This document shows, piece after piece, positions 27,036 through 37,324 of a stretch of 64,000 bases of DNA. Origin of the DNA: Gynuella sp. GTDB taxonomy: Bacteria > Pseudomonadota > Gammaproteobacteria > Pseudomonadales > Natronospirillaceae. Each line of letters begins with the position of its first letter. Position 1 is the stretch's first letter. The DNA lies in the NCBI GenBank assembly GCA_028282465.1, contig JANQHX010000051.1, positions 61,197-125,196 of the forward strand, in the 5' to 3' direction. The translations under genes were made by a program, and so were the position numbers. The notes under the pieces are model-generated. The model ran no database searches and was not told the DNA's origin. It saw nothing but the letters and a program-made list of their open reading frames with translations.

Positions 27036-29012
27036 TCAGAATCTGAAGTTAATAGACAGCTCTGCACTGGTTCTATCATTGTTGTAGATATTGATATTAC
27101 TTTCGGCTTTGGAATACCCAAGCATCAAAACTGTTTGCGTGATGCGACTCCATTGCCAGCTGCTCATAGAATATATACTGGATGAGGTAGTCTCTCTTTC
27201 CACTCCGTAAGAAACACTGTCAATGGTTTCACCAAATAAGGGATCACCGTCAAAATGTTTAGTGGTTAGAGTTTTTGCACTGAGCGCCTGTGAGAATCTA
27301 TTAGTTACTTGCCAGTTGAACTGATAGCTAATACCAGTGCCTAAGTTTTCTTGATGAGACTGTGATGGGTCAGGGTAGGTATTTTGAATCGCTAATAGAC
27401 TCAATTTGTGGTTGACCCTGCCATGGTTAAAACCTAAACCGACTGAAAATTCATCGGTAAAGTAATTTGAAATCTGATCCTTTTCATTTCGATTATAGGC
27501 AAACTGATAAGCGTAATGTGAAGACCATGACTTGCCATGCTTAAAGCTTTTATCTAACGAAAAGCCAGCTGTTTGTTGTAGCGGCTCTATTCCAAACCAA
27601 ACGTACTGATAATTCAGTTTCGTGTTGAATGAACCTTTAGGGCCACTGTGGTAGCTCGAATAAGAAACTCCCGCCAGGTCTAAGCTATAGTTAGGATTTT
27701 CAGAATATCTTTTGGTATAGGCATTCACATTAAATACGGTGCCAGATATTTTACTACGAGGAGTTAATAACCCGACGGAAGCAGAGAGTCTACCAAAGCT
27801 GTCTTCAATGGGTTTTGATCCATCATCCACGTCAACAATGTTGAAAAAATTATCATCTAATTCCCGTTCATTGGTGCCTGAATTGATATTGTTATCGGTA
27901 CCGGCGGCTAAGCTAAAGTTTGAAATAAATTTTCTATCAAAACTTGACTCCGCTTTGCTAATTGCATCCATATATCTTTGAATGTTTTTTCTAACTGGCT
28001 CAGGAGGGGCTGAATCTAAAACGATTTGGAATTCTTGTTTCGCTCTATTGAAGTCTTGAGTTAAAAAATAACCTCTACCAAGATCCGCCCTAGCTCTGAG
28101 ATTTTCGGGTTGATTATTTACAACCCGTTCAAGAGTGAAAACAGCCTCATTAGCTAAACCAATTTCTAGCGCTGAAATGCCATACATAAAATCAAAGATG
28201 AGCTCGCCTTCCCAGTCTGACAACAATGCTTGGCCAACGTTGTAAACTTGGTTGAAGTTATTCGTCTTAAATAGATTTTTCATTTCCAACAGCGGATCAA
28301 CAGGCTCTGACTCTGGTTTTATAGCAATTGCAGGCGGTGTACTAATCACCTTGGGTGAATCAGGAACAAAATTTTGAATCTCTTGAATGATGGCTTCATC
28401 CATTGGCCCTAGGGTTTTCACTGGGCTTACAGATAAAGGCAAAGGTTTTTGCGCTAGGCTAATGCTTACATGTTTCAGCGCATCAGAAGACGATAGGATG
28501 TATTCTTCAGAAGGTAGACCCCCGAGTCTATTTACTCTTATTGCCCCATCATAAATAGACGCGAAAGTTTCTATTTCACTGGTGACAACCACTTCAAATT
28601 GAGTGCCTCTAATGCCAATGCTTGCCGCTGGGGTTTCCAGTTGATATTGGTCTTTATTGATTTTTCCGGAGAGCGTTCTAAGCCCACCTTTTAATAGCTT
28701 AAATGCAGCCACTGAATTGGATGAGTCTGATTCATCCATTGAAAATTTATCAATTAGAAATTCACTGTCAGAGTCTATATCTGCCACGCTGTCATCAATA
28801 AACTTTAGGGTGAGGTTACTGTTAGTGCCGGTGGTTATGATGTCACCTGTCACTATCTTATCTCTTCTTTTTAGCTCGCGAATGGAGCCATTGGAATCAA
28901 CTTCTACAGTGCCTGACACTCGAACAACCCATGCTATGGTTTCTTCTGAAAAGGCATAACTGCTAAGGCTGATTAAGAATGCAAAGAAAGCGCTGAACAA
29001 TGCCTGCTGCAT
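27036..29012 (-). CDS. FecR-TPR-outer membrane barrel fusion (Slam-like)
   Basis: This protein of 658 residues has a signal peptide (about 1-22), a periplasmic FecR domain (about 28-165; VSGTVEVDSNG, ASIGIRGTQFEV), and helical TPR-type repeats (about 245-355). A C-terminal region of about 300 residues has alternating polar and hydrophobic strands and ends in Phe, as expected of an outer-membrane beta-barrel. TPR followed by a barrel of this size is the layout of surface lipoprotein assembly modulators (Slam, DUF560). The FecR addition is unusual. It is the first gene of a two-gene operon whose second product also has FecR and a TbpB-like tail, so a transporter-cargo pair is plausible. The ribosome site is weak. 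Confidence 0.72.
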   Translation of the reverse strand: MQQALFSAFFAFLISLSSYAFSEETIAWVVRVSGTVEVDSNGSIRELKRRDKIVTGDIITTGTNSNLTLKFIDDSVADIDSDSEFLIDKFSMDESDSSNSVAAFKLLKGGLRTLSGKINKDQYQLETPAASIGIRGTQFEVVVTSEIETFASIYDGAIRVNRLGGLPSEEYILSSSDALKHVSISLAQKPLPLSVSPVKTLGPMDEAIIQEIQNFVPDSPKVISTPPAIAIKPESEPVDPLLEMKNLFKTNNFNQVYNVGQALLSDWEGELIFDFMYGISALEIGLANEAVFTLERVVNNQPENLRARADLGRGYFLTQDFNRAKQEFQIVLDSAPPEPVRKNIQRYMDAISKAESSFDRKFISNFSLAAGTDNNINSGTNERELDDNFFNIVDVDDGSKPIEDSFGRLSASVGLLTPRSKISGTVFNVNAYTKRYSENPNYSLDLAGVSYSSYHSGPKGSFNTKLNYQYVWFGIEPLQQTAGFSLDKSFKHGKSWSSHYAYQFAYNRNEKDQISNYFTDEFSVGLGFNHGRVNHKLSLLAIQNTYPDPSQSHQENLGTGISYQFNWQVTNRFSQALSAKTLTTKHFDGDPLFGETIDSVSYGVERETTSSSIYSMSSWQWSRITQTVLMLGYSKAESNINIYNNDRTSAELSINFRF

Positions 29013-29256
29013 GATGATATTAACCGGATTTATAGGAGACTAATTTGAGTGTAGCAGTCGTCAAAAACCCTGCTGTATCTGATGGATTAAGTCATTAAAA
29101 GAGATTTTTGATAGGTGAGTGTTATAAGAAGTCGTATTTGCAGAAGTGGTTAGAGCAAAAAATGAGCAAGGTAAGTGCGCAATGTTAAGTAACCATACCG
29201 TCTTTTCAAAGGCAGTTTTGGTTTAATAACATAAGATGTTTAACATTCGGGTGCTG

Positions 29257-29868
29257 TTATCTATGGTGTTCGATTGACTCAATATCTGGTAACAAAAAGT
29301 TTTCTGGATTCTTAGGCCCTTTGTCTTTATAGAACTCTGATATTAATTTCATATCTTTTTTAATATCACCACAGGCTTTGAAGTAATGCCCAATGCCTGC
29401 CTCACGCTTTTTAAAATCAATAAAAGCTAACACTATGGGTACATCTGCCCCATATGCAATATGATAAAACCCGGATTTCCAATGGCTTCTTGGTGATCGA
29501 GTGCCTTCTGGTGTAATAACGATTGACATTTCATCCGAGTTTTTAAAATGTTCGACATAGGAATCAACTGTATTGCTAGATGACCGACGATCAATGCCTG
29601 TGCCCCCCAGCCAGTGCATAATCCATCCGAATGGTGGTTTAAATAGGGTATGTTTACCCACCCAGTTTAAGCTCCAACCTTTTGCCAACATAACCATTAA
29701 TCCAACAGGGAAATCCCAGTTAGAGGTGTGTGGCGCAACCACAACAATCATTTTTGGCAAATTCGGTAAATCACCAACAGCCTTCCAACCTGCAATCCAA
29801 AGTAGCTTCTTTGAAAGCCATCTTAAAAAAGGGTAAATAATGGGGGTATTGGTGATGGTTCTTGCCAT
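29257..29868 (-). CDS. 1-acylglycerol-3-phosphate acyltransferase-like (PlsC family)
   Basis: This is a membrane-associated acyltransferase of 203 residues. Motif I is a variant, APHTSNWDFPVG (His and Asp of HX4D present), motif II-like residues follow in GGTGIDRR, and motif III is TPEGTRS. This short subgroup differs from canonical PlsC of about 240 residues and is often annotated as a lysophospholipid or glycerol acyltransferase. The natural acceptor is unknown. The ATG lacks a strong ribosome site. It is probably a single-gene unit. Confidence 0.82.
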   Translation of the reverse strand: MARTITNTPIIYPFLRWLSKKLLWIAGWKAVGDLPNLPKMIVVVAPHTSNWDFPVGLMVMLAKGWSLNWVGKHTLFKPPFGWIMHWLGGTGIDRRSSSNTVDSYVEHFKNSDEMSIVITPEGTRSPRSHWKSGFYHIAYGADVPIVLAFIDFKKREAGIGHYFKACGDIKKDMKLISEFYKDKGPKNPENFLLPDIESIEHHR

Positions 29869-30050
29869 GAGTAAGTCGAACTTATTTGAGTGGTGTATGT
29901 AAAAAAGATAGCTGAAAAAACAACTGAGTTTTCATTTTGTTGAGTCTAAATAAAGTGGCGCGAGAAGTTAATCACCTTTACTTAATCCCTGTCATTTCGT
30001 GGTGTGGACGACTGTTGTATCCAAGTTGACCATAAGAAGAAAAGGGGTGG

Positions 30051-31937
30051 CTATTTAGTCAACATGCTTTTCTTTTTCGATTGTTTGGTTTTATAGAGCA
30101 TCTCATCTGCTTTTTCGAACACTTGAATAATATCTTCCTCAGTGCTTCCATTGAAGTAGGCGTGTCCCATGCTGATGTCGATATCGGGTATGGATGGATT
30201 GGCGAGGTTGAACCGTTTTACTTTGTCACGTAGTCTTTGCAGCATATTGGAGATATTGACCGGATTGCAGTTTCTTGCACAAATTAAAAATTCGTCTCCT
30301 CCTACTCGACCAATAAAATCTTCTGTTCTAAAGGTTTTCTTCAGAATATGTGCACAGCTTTTAATCACTTCATCGCCATGTTTGTGTCCAAAGCTGTCAT
30401 TCACCTTTTTTAAGTTATCTACGTCAGCATAAAATGCCATGAATGTTTGATTGGCTCTTCCAGATATTGCAAAAGCTTTTATTCTTTCGAAGAAACCTCT
30501 GCGATTTAATAATCCTGTCAGTTCATCCGTAGTAGATTGAAGCCTTAATCTTTCATTTGCCAGCCTTAGCTTTGTGTTCAGAATCTGTAAATCATTGTTT
30601 GCTTTCTCTTTGCCTTGATTAGCGACCTCAAGATTTCTCATCTGAATCATGGAGTAAATATGTATGCTTAAAAACGAAGTGATATTTGCATAGTCCTCTT
30701 CTAATCCCTGGTTTATATCAATAATGATGTAGCCACTGTGCACTTTCTGAAAGAACATTGACTTCACAACACATTGCTTGGGTAGATTAATTTTGTCTTC
30801 AGTTGGTAAAAGTTCTTTCGTTTTAAAGACAGGTTGGTAATTCTGTTCGACTAATCGATTGTTTTCATAGGCAAAGAGTACCCTGCTGTATTCAGGAGCG
30901 TCAGCTTCAGTTAAGTCAATTAAACCACCAACATAGAGGCATATATAACAGTTTTTAATACCGAAATGGGGAAGTGCATTTGCTAGTTGTTCACTCAGTG
31001 TTTCCTCATCGACGGCATGAATATTTTCTTGAATTTTAAACGCTAGTGAAAAATATTTTTTCGAAAAAAGTTCGTGCTCTACTGGATTTTTACTTCCACA
31101 AGATTCTCTTGGGATAAATTTGCAATCAAGGCTTTCGACCGTGTGTGGGTAGTCGTCCGTTAAAACATGGTTAATGATTTTTGTGGCCATCTCAGTAAAA
31201 GGTTGGGCGATGGATGCCAGTTTAGGGGTCAGCGTTTTTGACGGAATGGAATTATCAAAACCTATGAGAGAAATCTCATTGAGCTTTTCTGGATTGCTTT
31301 GATTTAAATAATCTATAGTAGCAATAGCCATATCATCATTTGCGAAAAGAATGGCTTCTATAGGTAAGCCAGAGTCTAATATTTCTTGAAGTGCAATCAC
31401 TCCGCTGCTGGGCGTAAAATCACCTCTAAATACATAGTTATCAGTACTCAGCCCGCAGTCTGCCATGGTATTTAAATAGGCTCTATAACGATCCTCCGCT
31501 TCTGCATTGCCCGCAGGGCCGGTGACAAATGCAATTTGAGTGAGATTGAGCTTTTCATTTAAGAACGAAATTGCTTCATGCATTCCTTTCTGGCTATTTA
31601 CTAAAATTGAAGTGGCGTTTGGTAACTTAAAATTCAACGATACTAAAGGCTTCTGATAAAAGCTACTGGCCCAAGTAGTGGCTTCATCCCGTGACACAAA
31701 AGTAAATAAAGAGCCGCCACTTAAAACTAGAGCATCATATTGATCTGGATGAATGAGTTGATAGACACAATTATGGTCCGCGTCTGAATAAAACTTACTG
31801 CCAACTGATCGTCCTTCAAAAACGATAAGGTTCAGATTGTGATTTATGGCAGCAGTTTTGATGGCACGAAAAAGAGGTAGCTGAAAATTAGCTGTTAATT
31901 CGTAGCATGCAAAAGCAATGGTCTTAGGGTTGGTCAT
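30051..31937 (-). CDS. LacI-type sensor/GGDEF diguanylate cyclase, cytoplasmic
   Basis: This is a 628-residue signalling enzyme predicted to make cyclic-di-GMP from two GTP. Residues about 5-270 are a periplasmic-binding-protein/LacI-type ligand domain (LPLFRAIKTAAI, FVTGPAGNAEAEDRYRAY, AILFANDDMAIATID, SLIGFDN). There is no DNA-binding helix-turn-helix, signal peptide or membrane segment. A GAF-like region follows (about 290-440), then a coiled coil and a GGDEF domain. That domain has DELTGLLNRRGFF, an intact VGGDEF active site and an RTED inhibitory site five residues before it. The protein therefore probably senses a cytoplasmic sugar or nucleoside and adjusts cyclic-di-GMP. It stands alone. 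Confidence 0.85.
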   Translation of the reverse strand: MTNPKTIAFACYELTANFQLPLFRAIKTAAINHNLNLIVFEGRSVGSKFYSDADHNCVYQLIHPDQYDALVLSGGSLFTFVSRDEATTWASSFYQKPLVSLNFKLPNATSILVNSQKGMHEAISFLNEKLNLTQIAFVTGPAGNAEAEDRYRAYLNTMADCGLSTDNYVFRGDFTPSSGVIALQEILDSGLPIEAILFANDDMAIATIDYLNQSNPEKLNEISLIGFDNSIPSKTLTPKLASIAQPFTEMATKIINHVLTDDYPHTVESLDCKFIPRESCGSKNPVEHELFSKKYFSLAFKIQENIHAVDEETLSEQLANALPHFGIKNCYICLYVGGLIDLTEADAPEYSRVLFAYENNRLVEQNYQPVFKTKELLPTEDKINLPKQCVVKSMFFQKVHSGYIIIDINQGLEEDYANITSFLSIHIYSMIQMRNLEVANQGKEKANNDLQILNTKLRLANERLRLQSTTDELTGLLNRRGFFERIKAFAISGRANQTFMAFYADVDNLKKVNDSFGHKHGDEVIKSCAHILKKTFRTEDFIGRVGGDEFLICARNCNPVNISNMLQRLRDKVKRFNLANPSIPDIDISMGHAYFNGSTEEDIIQVFEKADEMLYKTKQSKKKSMLTK

Positions 31938-31996
31938 CTACTTGTTTAGTTGCGGATCATTCTAAACAGCTTAGACGAATAGCCAACTCATCAACG

Positions 31997-32024
31997 AAAA
32001 AAGGCTCCCTAAGGAGCCTTTTTT
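31997..32024. terminator. Terminator after pntB
   Basis: A perfect 12-bp inverted repeat, AAAAAAGGCTCC/GGAGCCTTTTTT, with a four-base loop and a T tract on both strands. It lies just past the pntB stop. Confidence 0.9.
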
Positions 32025-32058
32025 AAATCAATCATAAACCTTTATGGTAGATGTTTGA

Positions 32059-33453
32059 TTATGGTAGGTGTTTGATAATTTCCTGAACACTGTCTTTTGC
32101 GTCGCCAAACAACATACGAGAGTTTTCTTTAACAAACAGTGGGTTAGCAACACCAGCGTAACCAGAACCCATGGAGCGCTTAAGCACCACGCAGCGTTTT
32201 GATTTCCAAACTTCCAATACTGGCATACCAGCAATCGGAGAGTTTGGACGCTCGACGGCGTCCGGGTTTACGGTGTCATTAGCGCCGATTACCAAGACTA
32301 CATCCGTTTCAGGGAAGTCTTCGTTGATTTCGTCCATCTCCATTACGATGTCGTAAGGCACGTTGGCTTCTGCCAACAGCACATTCATGTGACCGGGCAG
32401 ACGACCAGCCACTGGGTGAATACCGAAGCGCACCTCAATGCCTTGTTTGCGAAGTTTCTGAGTCATTTCAGAAACCGCCATTTGGGCATGAGCCACCGCC
32501 ATACCGAAACCAGGCACGATAATGACACTGCTGGCTTGAGCCAGTTCCGCTGCTACTTCTTCGTGGTTGGTTGGTGTTGGGTCGCCTTGAGGGCCTTCAT
32601 CGTCATCTGCTGGAGCACCGCCGTCAGAACCGAAGCCTCCTGCGATGACGCTGATGAAAGAGCGGTTCATGCCTTTACACATGATATAAGAGAGAATGGC
32701 ACCGGAAGAACCGACCAATGCACCGGTAACAATAAGCAAGTCGTTGCCCAGCATGAAACCAGTGGCAGATGCAGCCCAACCGGAGTAAGAGTTCAGCATG
32801 GATACAACCACAGGCATATCAGCACCACCAATGGCAGCCACTAAATGAATACCTACTAACAGGGCAATCATAGTCATGATGGCTAGATAAAGAGTCGCGC
32901 TCTCGCTGTAATGCTGTGGTACAAACATAACACCCAGAACAATTGTCGCGATCAGAGCGATCAGGTTTAACCAGTGTCGACCAGGCAGTGTTAAAGGGCG
33001 ACCTGAGATCATGCCTTGCAGCTTACCAAAGGCCAGGATAGAACCCGTTAACGTGATGGCACCAATAAAGATACCAATGTACACCTCAACATTGTGAATA
33101 ATGTGCATAGCGTGAGTCTGACCTTCCGGTGGCGCCAGATAGCCACCCCAGCCAATCAGAACCGCAGCTAAGCCCACAAAGCTATGCAGCATGGCTACTA
33201 GCTGAGGCATGGCAGTCATTTCAACACGAATTGCCAGAAAGATACCCACAACAGCACCAATGCCCATGGCAACAGCAACTACTACATAGTTACCGACGGC
33301 AGCAGACGCAATAGTGGCAGCAATAGCCACAATCATGCCGGTCATACCGTACAGATTGCCGCGTTGTGCAGTTTCCTGAGAGCTTAAGCCGCTCAGAGAT
33401 AGAATGAACATGACCGCCGAGAACAGGTAGGCCATCGTAATAACACCAGTCAT
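32059..33453 (-). CDS. pntB: NAD(P) transhydrogenase subunit beta
   Basis: PntB forms the proton channel and NADP(H)-binding half of the inner-membrane transhydrogenase, which uses proton motive force to drive NADPH formation from NADH. The 464-residue protein has about nine membrane helices (to residue 270). The dIII nucleotide domain follows, with [46 protein letters not shown] and [16 protein letters not shown]. It is the downstream gene of pntAB, 13 bases after pntA, with a terminator after it. Confidence 0.97.
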   Translation of the reverse strand: MTGVITMAYLFSAVMFILSLSGLSSQETAQRGNLYGMTGMIVAIAATIASAAVGNYVVVAVAMGIGAVVGIFLAIRVEMTAMPQLVAMLHSFVGLAAVLIGWGGYLAPPEGQTHAMHIIHNVEVYIGIFIGAITLTGSILAFGKLQGMISGRPLTLPGRHWLNLIALIATIVLGVMFVPQHYSESATLYLAIMTMIALLVGIHLVAAIGGADMPVVVSMLNSYSGWAASATGFMLGNDLLIVTGALVGSSGAILSYIMCKGMNRSFISVIAGGFGSDGGAPADDDEGPQGDPTPTNHEEVAAELAQASSVIIVPGFGMAVAHAQMAVSEMTQKLRKQGIEVRFGIHPVAGRLPGHMNVLLAEANVPYDIVMEMDEINEDFPETDVVLVIGANDTVNPDAVERPNSPIAGMPVLEVWKSKRCVVLKRSMGSGYAGVANPLFVKENSRMLFGDAKDSVQEIIKHLP

Positions 33454-33466
33454 TTAAATAGCCTCC

Positions 33467-35002
33467 TTATTTGCGGAACATTTTGAGCATGCGGTGAGTT
33501 ACAAAGAAGCCGCCTGCAATGTTAATAGTGGTAACCAGAATGCCGATGGCAGCCATGATCACGACGATGCTGTTGTCAGAGCTCACCTGAAGCAGGGATC
33601 CAACCACGACAATCCCGGAAATAGCATTGGTTACACTCATGAGTGGCGTGTGCAGGGCATGGGTGACGTTCCATACCACCTGCCAGCCGATGAATATAGC
33701 CAGCACAAACACAGTGAAGTGAGCAACAAAGTCAGCCGGAGCCACTTTACCCAGACCTAACATGGCAGCACCGGCCACCAGCCAGTAAGCCATGATCTGC
33801 CAGGTTGGTGTTGGTTTCTTCTCAACCACCACTGGTACTTCAGGTTCTTTAGCTGCCGGAGCAGGCGCCGCAGATACTTCAACTGGTGGTGGTGGGAAAG
33901 TGATTTCGCCGTCTTTAACAGAAGTAGCGCCGCGGATGACTTCGTCATCCATATTGATGTTAGGCTGACCATCTTTTCCAGGAGTCAGGTCGCTCATCAA
34001 GTGCACTAAGTTAGTGGCGTATAAAGTAGAAGCCTGAGTGGGTAGGCGAGACGCTAGGTTGGTGTAGCCAATAATGGTCACGCCGTGTTTAACCACTGCT
34101 TCACCGGGAACCGTTAAGTCACAGTTACCGCCTTGTTCGCCAGCCAGATCCACAACCACTGAACCTTCTTTCATGGTTTCAACCATGTCTGCCAGCCACA
34201 GTTTAGGGGCAGGGCGGCCTGGGATCAGAGCCGTGGTAATAACGATGTCGACATCTTTCGCTTCTTCGCGAAACAAAGCCATTTCAGCGTCTATGAACTC
34301 TTTAGACATTTCTTTGGCGTAACCGCCTGAAGCCGAACCATCTTCTTCAATTTCTACCGTGAGGAACTCACCCCCCATGGATTCGACTTGCTCTTTTACG
34401 ATTGGGCGAGTATCGAAGGCTTTAACAATTGCGCCCATAGATTTAGCTGCGCCAATGGCAGCCAGACCAGCAACACCAGCGCCAATCACCAACACTTTCG
34501 CTGGTGGCACCTTACCGGCAGCCGTGATCTGGCCGGTCATGAAGCGACCGAAATGGTGAGCGGCTTCAACAACAGCACGGTAACCGGCAATGTTTGCCAT
34601 GGAGGACAGAGCATCCATCTTCTGCGCGCGAGAAATACGCGGCACCATGTCGATGGCTAGGGTGTTGATGTTCTTTTCAGCCAGAGTCTTGAGCAACTCA
34701 TCGTTTTGAGCAGGCCAAATAAAGCTGATGACAGTAGCACCAGGTTGAATCTTAGCTATCTCATCGTTCGTGGGAGCCAGTACCTTAAGTACGATGTCTC
34801 CCTGAGCATAAAGCTCATCAACGTTAGCAACTACACTGGCACCTGAGTCAGCATAAGCTTCGTCTGTGAAGCTGGCTTCTGCACCTGCACCAGATTCCAC
34901 TGCAACCTCGTAACCGAGCTTGATCAGCTTCTCAACACTGGCAGGAACAGCGGCGACACGGTGCTCTAATGCATTGAGTTCCTTTGGAACAACAATCTTC
35001 AT
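33467..35002 (-). CDS. pntA: NAD(P) transhydrogenase subunit alpha
   Basis: PntA supplies the NAD(H)-binding dI domain and part of the membrane domain of the energy-linked transhydrogenase. At 511 residues it is the single-chain E. coli type. The alanine dehydrogenase-like N-terminus starts [17 protein letters not shown] and carries [20 protein letters not shown] and [14 protein letters not shown] Pro/Ala-rich linker (about 395-420) follows, then four membrane helices. AGGAGGT lies eight bases before the ATG at 35002. An in-frame codon 102 bases upstream is rejected because the family starts at this Met. First gene of pntAB. Confidence 0.97.
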   Translation of the reverse strand: MKIVVPKELNALEHRVAAVPASVEKLIKLGYEVAVESGAGAEASFTDEAYADSGASVVANVDELYAQGDIVLKVLAPTNDEIAKIQPGATVISFIWPAQNDELLKTLAEKNINTLAIDMVPRISRAQKMDALSSMANIAGYRAVVEAAHHFGRFMTGQITAAGKVPPAKVLVIGAGVAGLAAIGAAKSMGAIVKAFDTRPIVKEQVESMGGEFLTVEIEEDGSASGGYAKEMSKEFIDAEMALFREEAKDVDIVITTALIPGRPAPKLWLADMVETMKEGSVVVDLAGEQGGNCDLTVPGEAVVKHGVTIIGYTNLASRLPTQASTLYATNLVHLMSDLTPGKDGQPNINMDDEVIRGATSVKDGEITFPPPPVEVSAAPAPAAKEPEVPVVVEKKPTPTWQIMAYWLVAGAAMLGLGKVAPADFVAHFTVFVLAIFIGWQVVWNVTHALHTPLMSVTNAISGIVVVGSLLQVSSDNSIVVIMAAIGILVTTINIAGGFFVTHRMLKMFRK

Positions 35003-35599
35003 CGGTACGCGACCTCCTAAAATTAGATTCGGGTGGGTATCTCCGGAGATACTCATTCTCAGACTTGTAAATGAAAATCCGGTGTTTTTTAACACTGGAG
35101 TCACGGGCCTGATTTAAATAACACTAATTGTGTGAGTCTGTTGGCGTTTAACATCATAGATTCGATGCAAATCTTGAAGAGAAAGACTTTGCCGCTGACT
35201 CTCTAAACCTTTCATATGTAAGGTTTCTGCAAGCCGGAAGACCTTTATTACTGGTTAATTTATTACGTATAACCAATAGTTATGGTTTTTTGATCTTTTT
35301 GCAGGGCCGGGAATATAAACATAGACGGATGTCTATGTCACCCATTCACTTTGGGTTTTAGGGCGTTTATTGAGGCGCGTATGTCATAAGTCTGTTTCCC
35401 AGGTCAAGAAGGGTTAACAATCAAACACTAACCAGCTCAGGGGACTCGTTATTTTTGGCTGTGAAAACAGATTGTGAAATTCAAAAGTACTCAAACCAAA
35501 AAAATTCAATTAAGTTGTAGGAATATGATTAGCCATTTCGTCTAAAGGATGAAACTCAACAAATACGTTGTTGGGTCACCGTATAAAAGGAGAACAACC
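35003..35599. other. Divergent promoter region of pntAB and the DGPF gene
   Basis: About 600 bases without a recognised gene or RNA. The region must hold the pntAB promoter (minus) and the DGPF/ECF promoter (plus). I saw no clear inverted repeat or ECF-type promoter pair that I could defend. Confidence 0.4.
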
Positions 35600-35956
35600 A
35601 TGCAATACCTAGCCTTGATTTATGATGTTGAAACGGAAAGACAAACCTGGTCTGAAGAACAAATTCAGCAAAATATGGATGAGTATTTCAGTTTCACTGC
35701 GGAAACAAGAGCTAACGGCCAGTTCATTGCGGGTGATGCTTTGATGCCGGTTGCAACAGCCACATCAGTACGAGTTAGAGAGGGTGAAATAGTAACCACA
35801 GATGGCCCATTTGCTGAAACCAAAGAACAGCTGGGAGGCTACTATTTGCTTGAATGCAAAGACTTGGATGAAGCAATTCAATTGGCTTCAAAAATTCCAG
35901 CTGCCAGACACGGAACCATAGAAGTGAGGCCCATTATGGTTCTTGAAGGACACTAA
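35600..35956 (+). CDS. DGPF-domain (YCII-related) protein
   Basis: This is a small alpha/beta protein of 118 residues of the YCII/DGPF family. The diagnostic motif is TDGPFAETKEQLGGYYLLEC. AAGGAGA lies six bases before the ATG at 35600. DGPF proteins are the usual genomic partners of ECF42-group sigma factors and are thought to be their regulatory targets or partners, and such a sigma gene follows here. The enzymatic role of the family is unsettled. A hairpin terminator lies between the two genes. Confidence 0.9.
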   Translation: MQYLALIYDVETERQTWSEEQIQQNMDEYFSFTAETRANGQFIAGDALMPVATATSVRVREGEIVTTDGPFAETKEQLGGYYLLECKDLDEAIQLASKIPAARHGTIEVRPIMVLEGH

Positions 35957-35964
35957 GTTATTGG

Positions 35965-35986
35965 AGGCGGCAATTGCCGCCTTTTT
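35965..35986 (+). terminator. Terminator between the DGPF gene and the sigma gene
   Basis: AGGCGGCAATTGCCGCCT folds into a 7-bp G+C-rich stem with an AATT loop, followed by TTTT. It ends three bases before the ATG of the downstream sigma gene, so it both reduces read-through and hides the translation start region. Confidence 0.8.
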
Positions 35987-35989
35987 CTT

Positions 35990-37219
35990 ATGACTGATCA
36001 TCAAACCATTACTAGTAAAATTACGGTTGCCTATCCACAGGTGTTTTCTGTGCTAAAGCAATCGTTGGACGACTGGCAGCTGGCGGAAGATTGCTTGCAA
36101 GATGCCATTGAGAAGGCGTTAACTCATTGGCAAGAGTTTCTACCGGATAACCCCAACGCTTGGTTGATTCAAGTGGCCAGAAATAAAGCCATTGATCATT
36201 ACCGCAAACACAATCGACTGCAGTCGGAAGAGCAGTTTGAGTTTTTAACAGATCAAAATGATATTTCTGAACAAGCTCTCAAACTGAGATACAAAGACGA
36301 TGTTTTGCGCTTGATATTCTGTGTTTGTCATCCAGCTATTAACTCAGACAATCAAATCATTCTAACTCTCAAACAAGTCATGGGTTTCACCAATGAAGAA
36401 ATTGCCCGTGCGCTTTTGCTAAAAATTAAAACAGTCGAACAACGAATTACTCGAGCTAAAAAGAAAATTGAAGTCACGGGCATCCCTTTCGAAGTGCCTT
36501 CACAGGAAAACATTCACCTACGTTTAAAATCTGTAATGACAGCGGTCTATCTTATTTTTAATGAAGGTTACAGTGCTACTAGTGGTCAGCAATTGGTTAG
36601 ACACGATCTTTGTAATGAATCCATTCGACTCACTAGAATTCTGGTGAGCTTGATTCCAGAGGAACCAGAGTTATTAGGGTTACTCGCACTAATGCTAAAT
36701 ATTGATGCCAGAAAGGATGCTCGGGCGGACAAACTTGGCGAACTTGTGTTGCTTGAAGACCAAAACCGAAAACTTTGGAACTCCCAGTTTATTCAAGAGG
36801 CAGAAGCATTGCTGCAAAAAGCAATGTTGCATAAACAATCTGGCCCCTACCAAATTCAAGCTGCCATCGCCTCCCTCCATAATCAGGCAAACACTCCTGA
36901 ACAAACTGATTGGAAACAAATATTTCTTCTGTACCAAAAGCTGATTACCTTTAGTCCAACCGCTATTGTTCAGCTTAATGCCTGTGTTGCTGAAGCAAAG
37001 GCCATCAATTTACATCAGGGCTATGAAAAGTTGATATTGCTGGAAACTGAGTTGGCGAGCTATGTTCCTTATCATGCTGCAAAGGCAGCTTTATCTATGG
37101 AGTTGGGTGATGAAAAAATCGCGACTAAAAGTTTTCAGCAAGCCATTCAACTCAGTCAATCCGAGCCTGAAATTAGTTTCTTTCAATCTAGATTGAAACT
37201 GTTGTCATCAGATCACTAG
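35990..37219 (+). CDS. ECF42-type RNA polymerase sigma factor with TPR-like C-terminus
   Basis: This is an alternative sigma factor of 409 residues, about twice a standard ECF sigma. Region 2 is near residues 10-80 (DDWQLAEDCLQDAIEKAL, NPNAWLIQVARNKAIDHYRK). Region 4 is near 110-165 (LTLKQVMGFTNEEIARALLL, then KTVEQRITRAKKKI). The remaining 240 residues are helical and TPR-like, with the conserved LIFNEGYSATSGQQLVR. This layout next to a DGPF gene is that of the ECF42 group, whose C-terminal extension replaces a separate anti-sigma factor. The start codon has no Shine-Dalgarno sequence and follows a terminator directly, so expression from read-through may be low. Confidence 0.88.
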   Translation: MTDHQTITSKITVAYPQVFSVLKQSLDDWQLAEDCLQDAIEKALTHWQEFLPDNPNAWLIQVARNKAIDHYRKHNRLQSEEQFEFLTDQNDISEQALKLRYKDDVLRLIFCVCHPAINSDNQIILTLKQVMGFTNEEIARALLLKIKTVEQRITRAKKKIEVTGIPFEVPSQENIHLRLKSVMTAVYLIFNEGYSATSGQQLVRHDLCNESIRLTRILVSLIPEEPELLGLLALMLNIDARKDARADKLGELVLLEDQNRKLWNSQFIQEAEALLQKAMLHKQSGPYQIQAAIASLHNQANTPEQTDWKQIFLLYQKLITFSPTAIVQLNACVAEAKAINLHQGYEKLILLETELASYVPYHAAKAALSMELGDEKIATKSFQQAIQLSQSEPEISFFQSRLKLLSSDH

Positions 37220-37297
37220 GCTTCCTAGGCTTTGTAACACCACTCCACAAGAGCAGTAAATAAAATTCAAAGAGACGCATAAATTTTTAGTTGAAAT

Positions 37298-37313
37298 AAT
37301 ACCAAAAGGTATT
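37298..37313. promoter_or_regulatory. Operator-like palindrome 1 upstream of the arsR-type gene
   Basis: AATACCAAAAGGTATT is a perfect 6-4-6 inverted repeat. Its TACC-N4-GGTA core is repeated in a second palindrome 26 bases downstream, flanking a TATATT that could be a -10 element. Confidence 0.6.
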
Positions 37314-37324
37314 ATATTTATATG

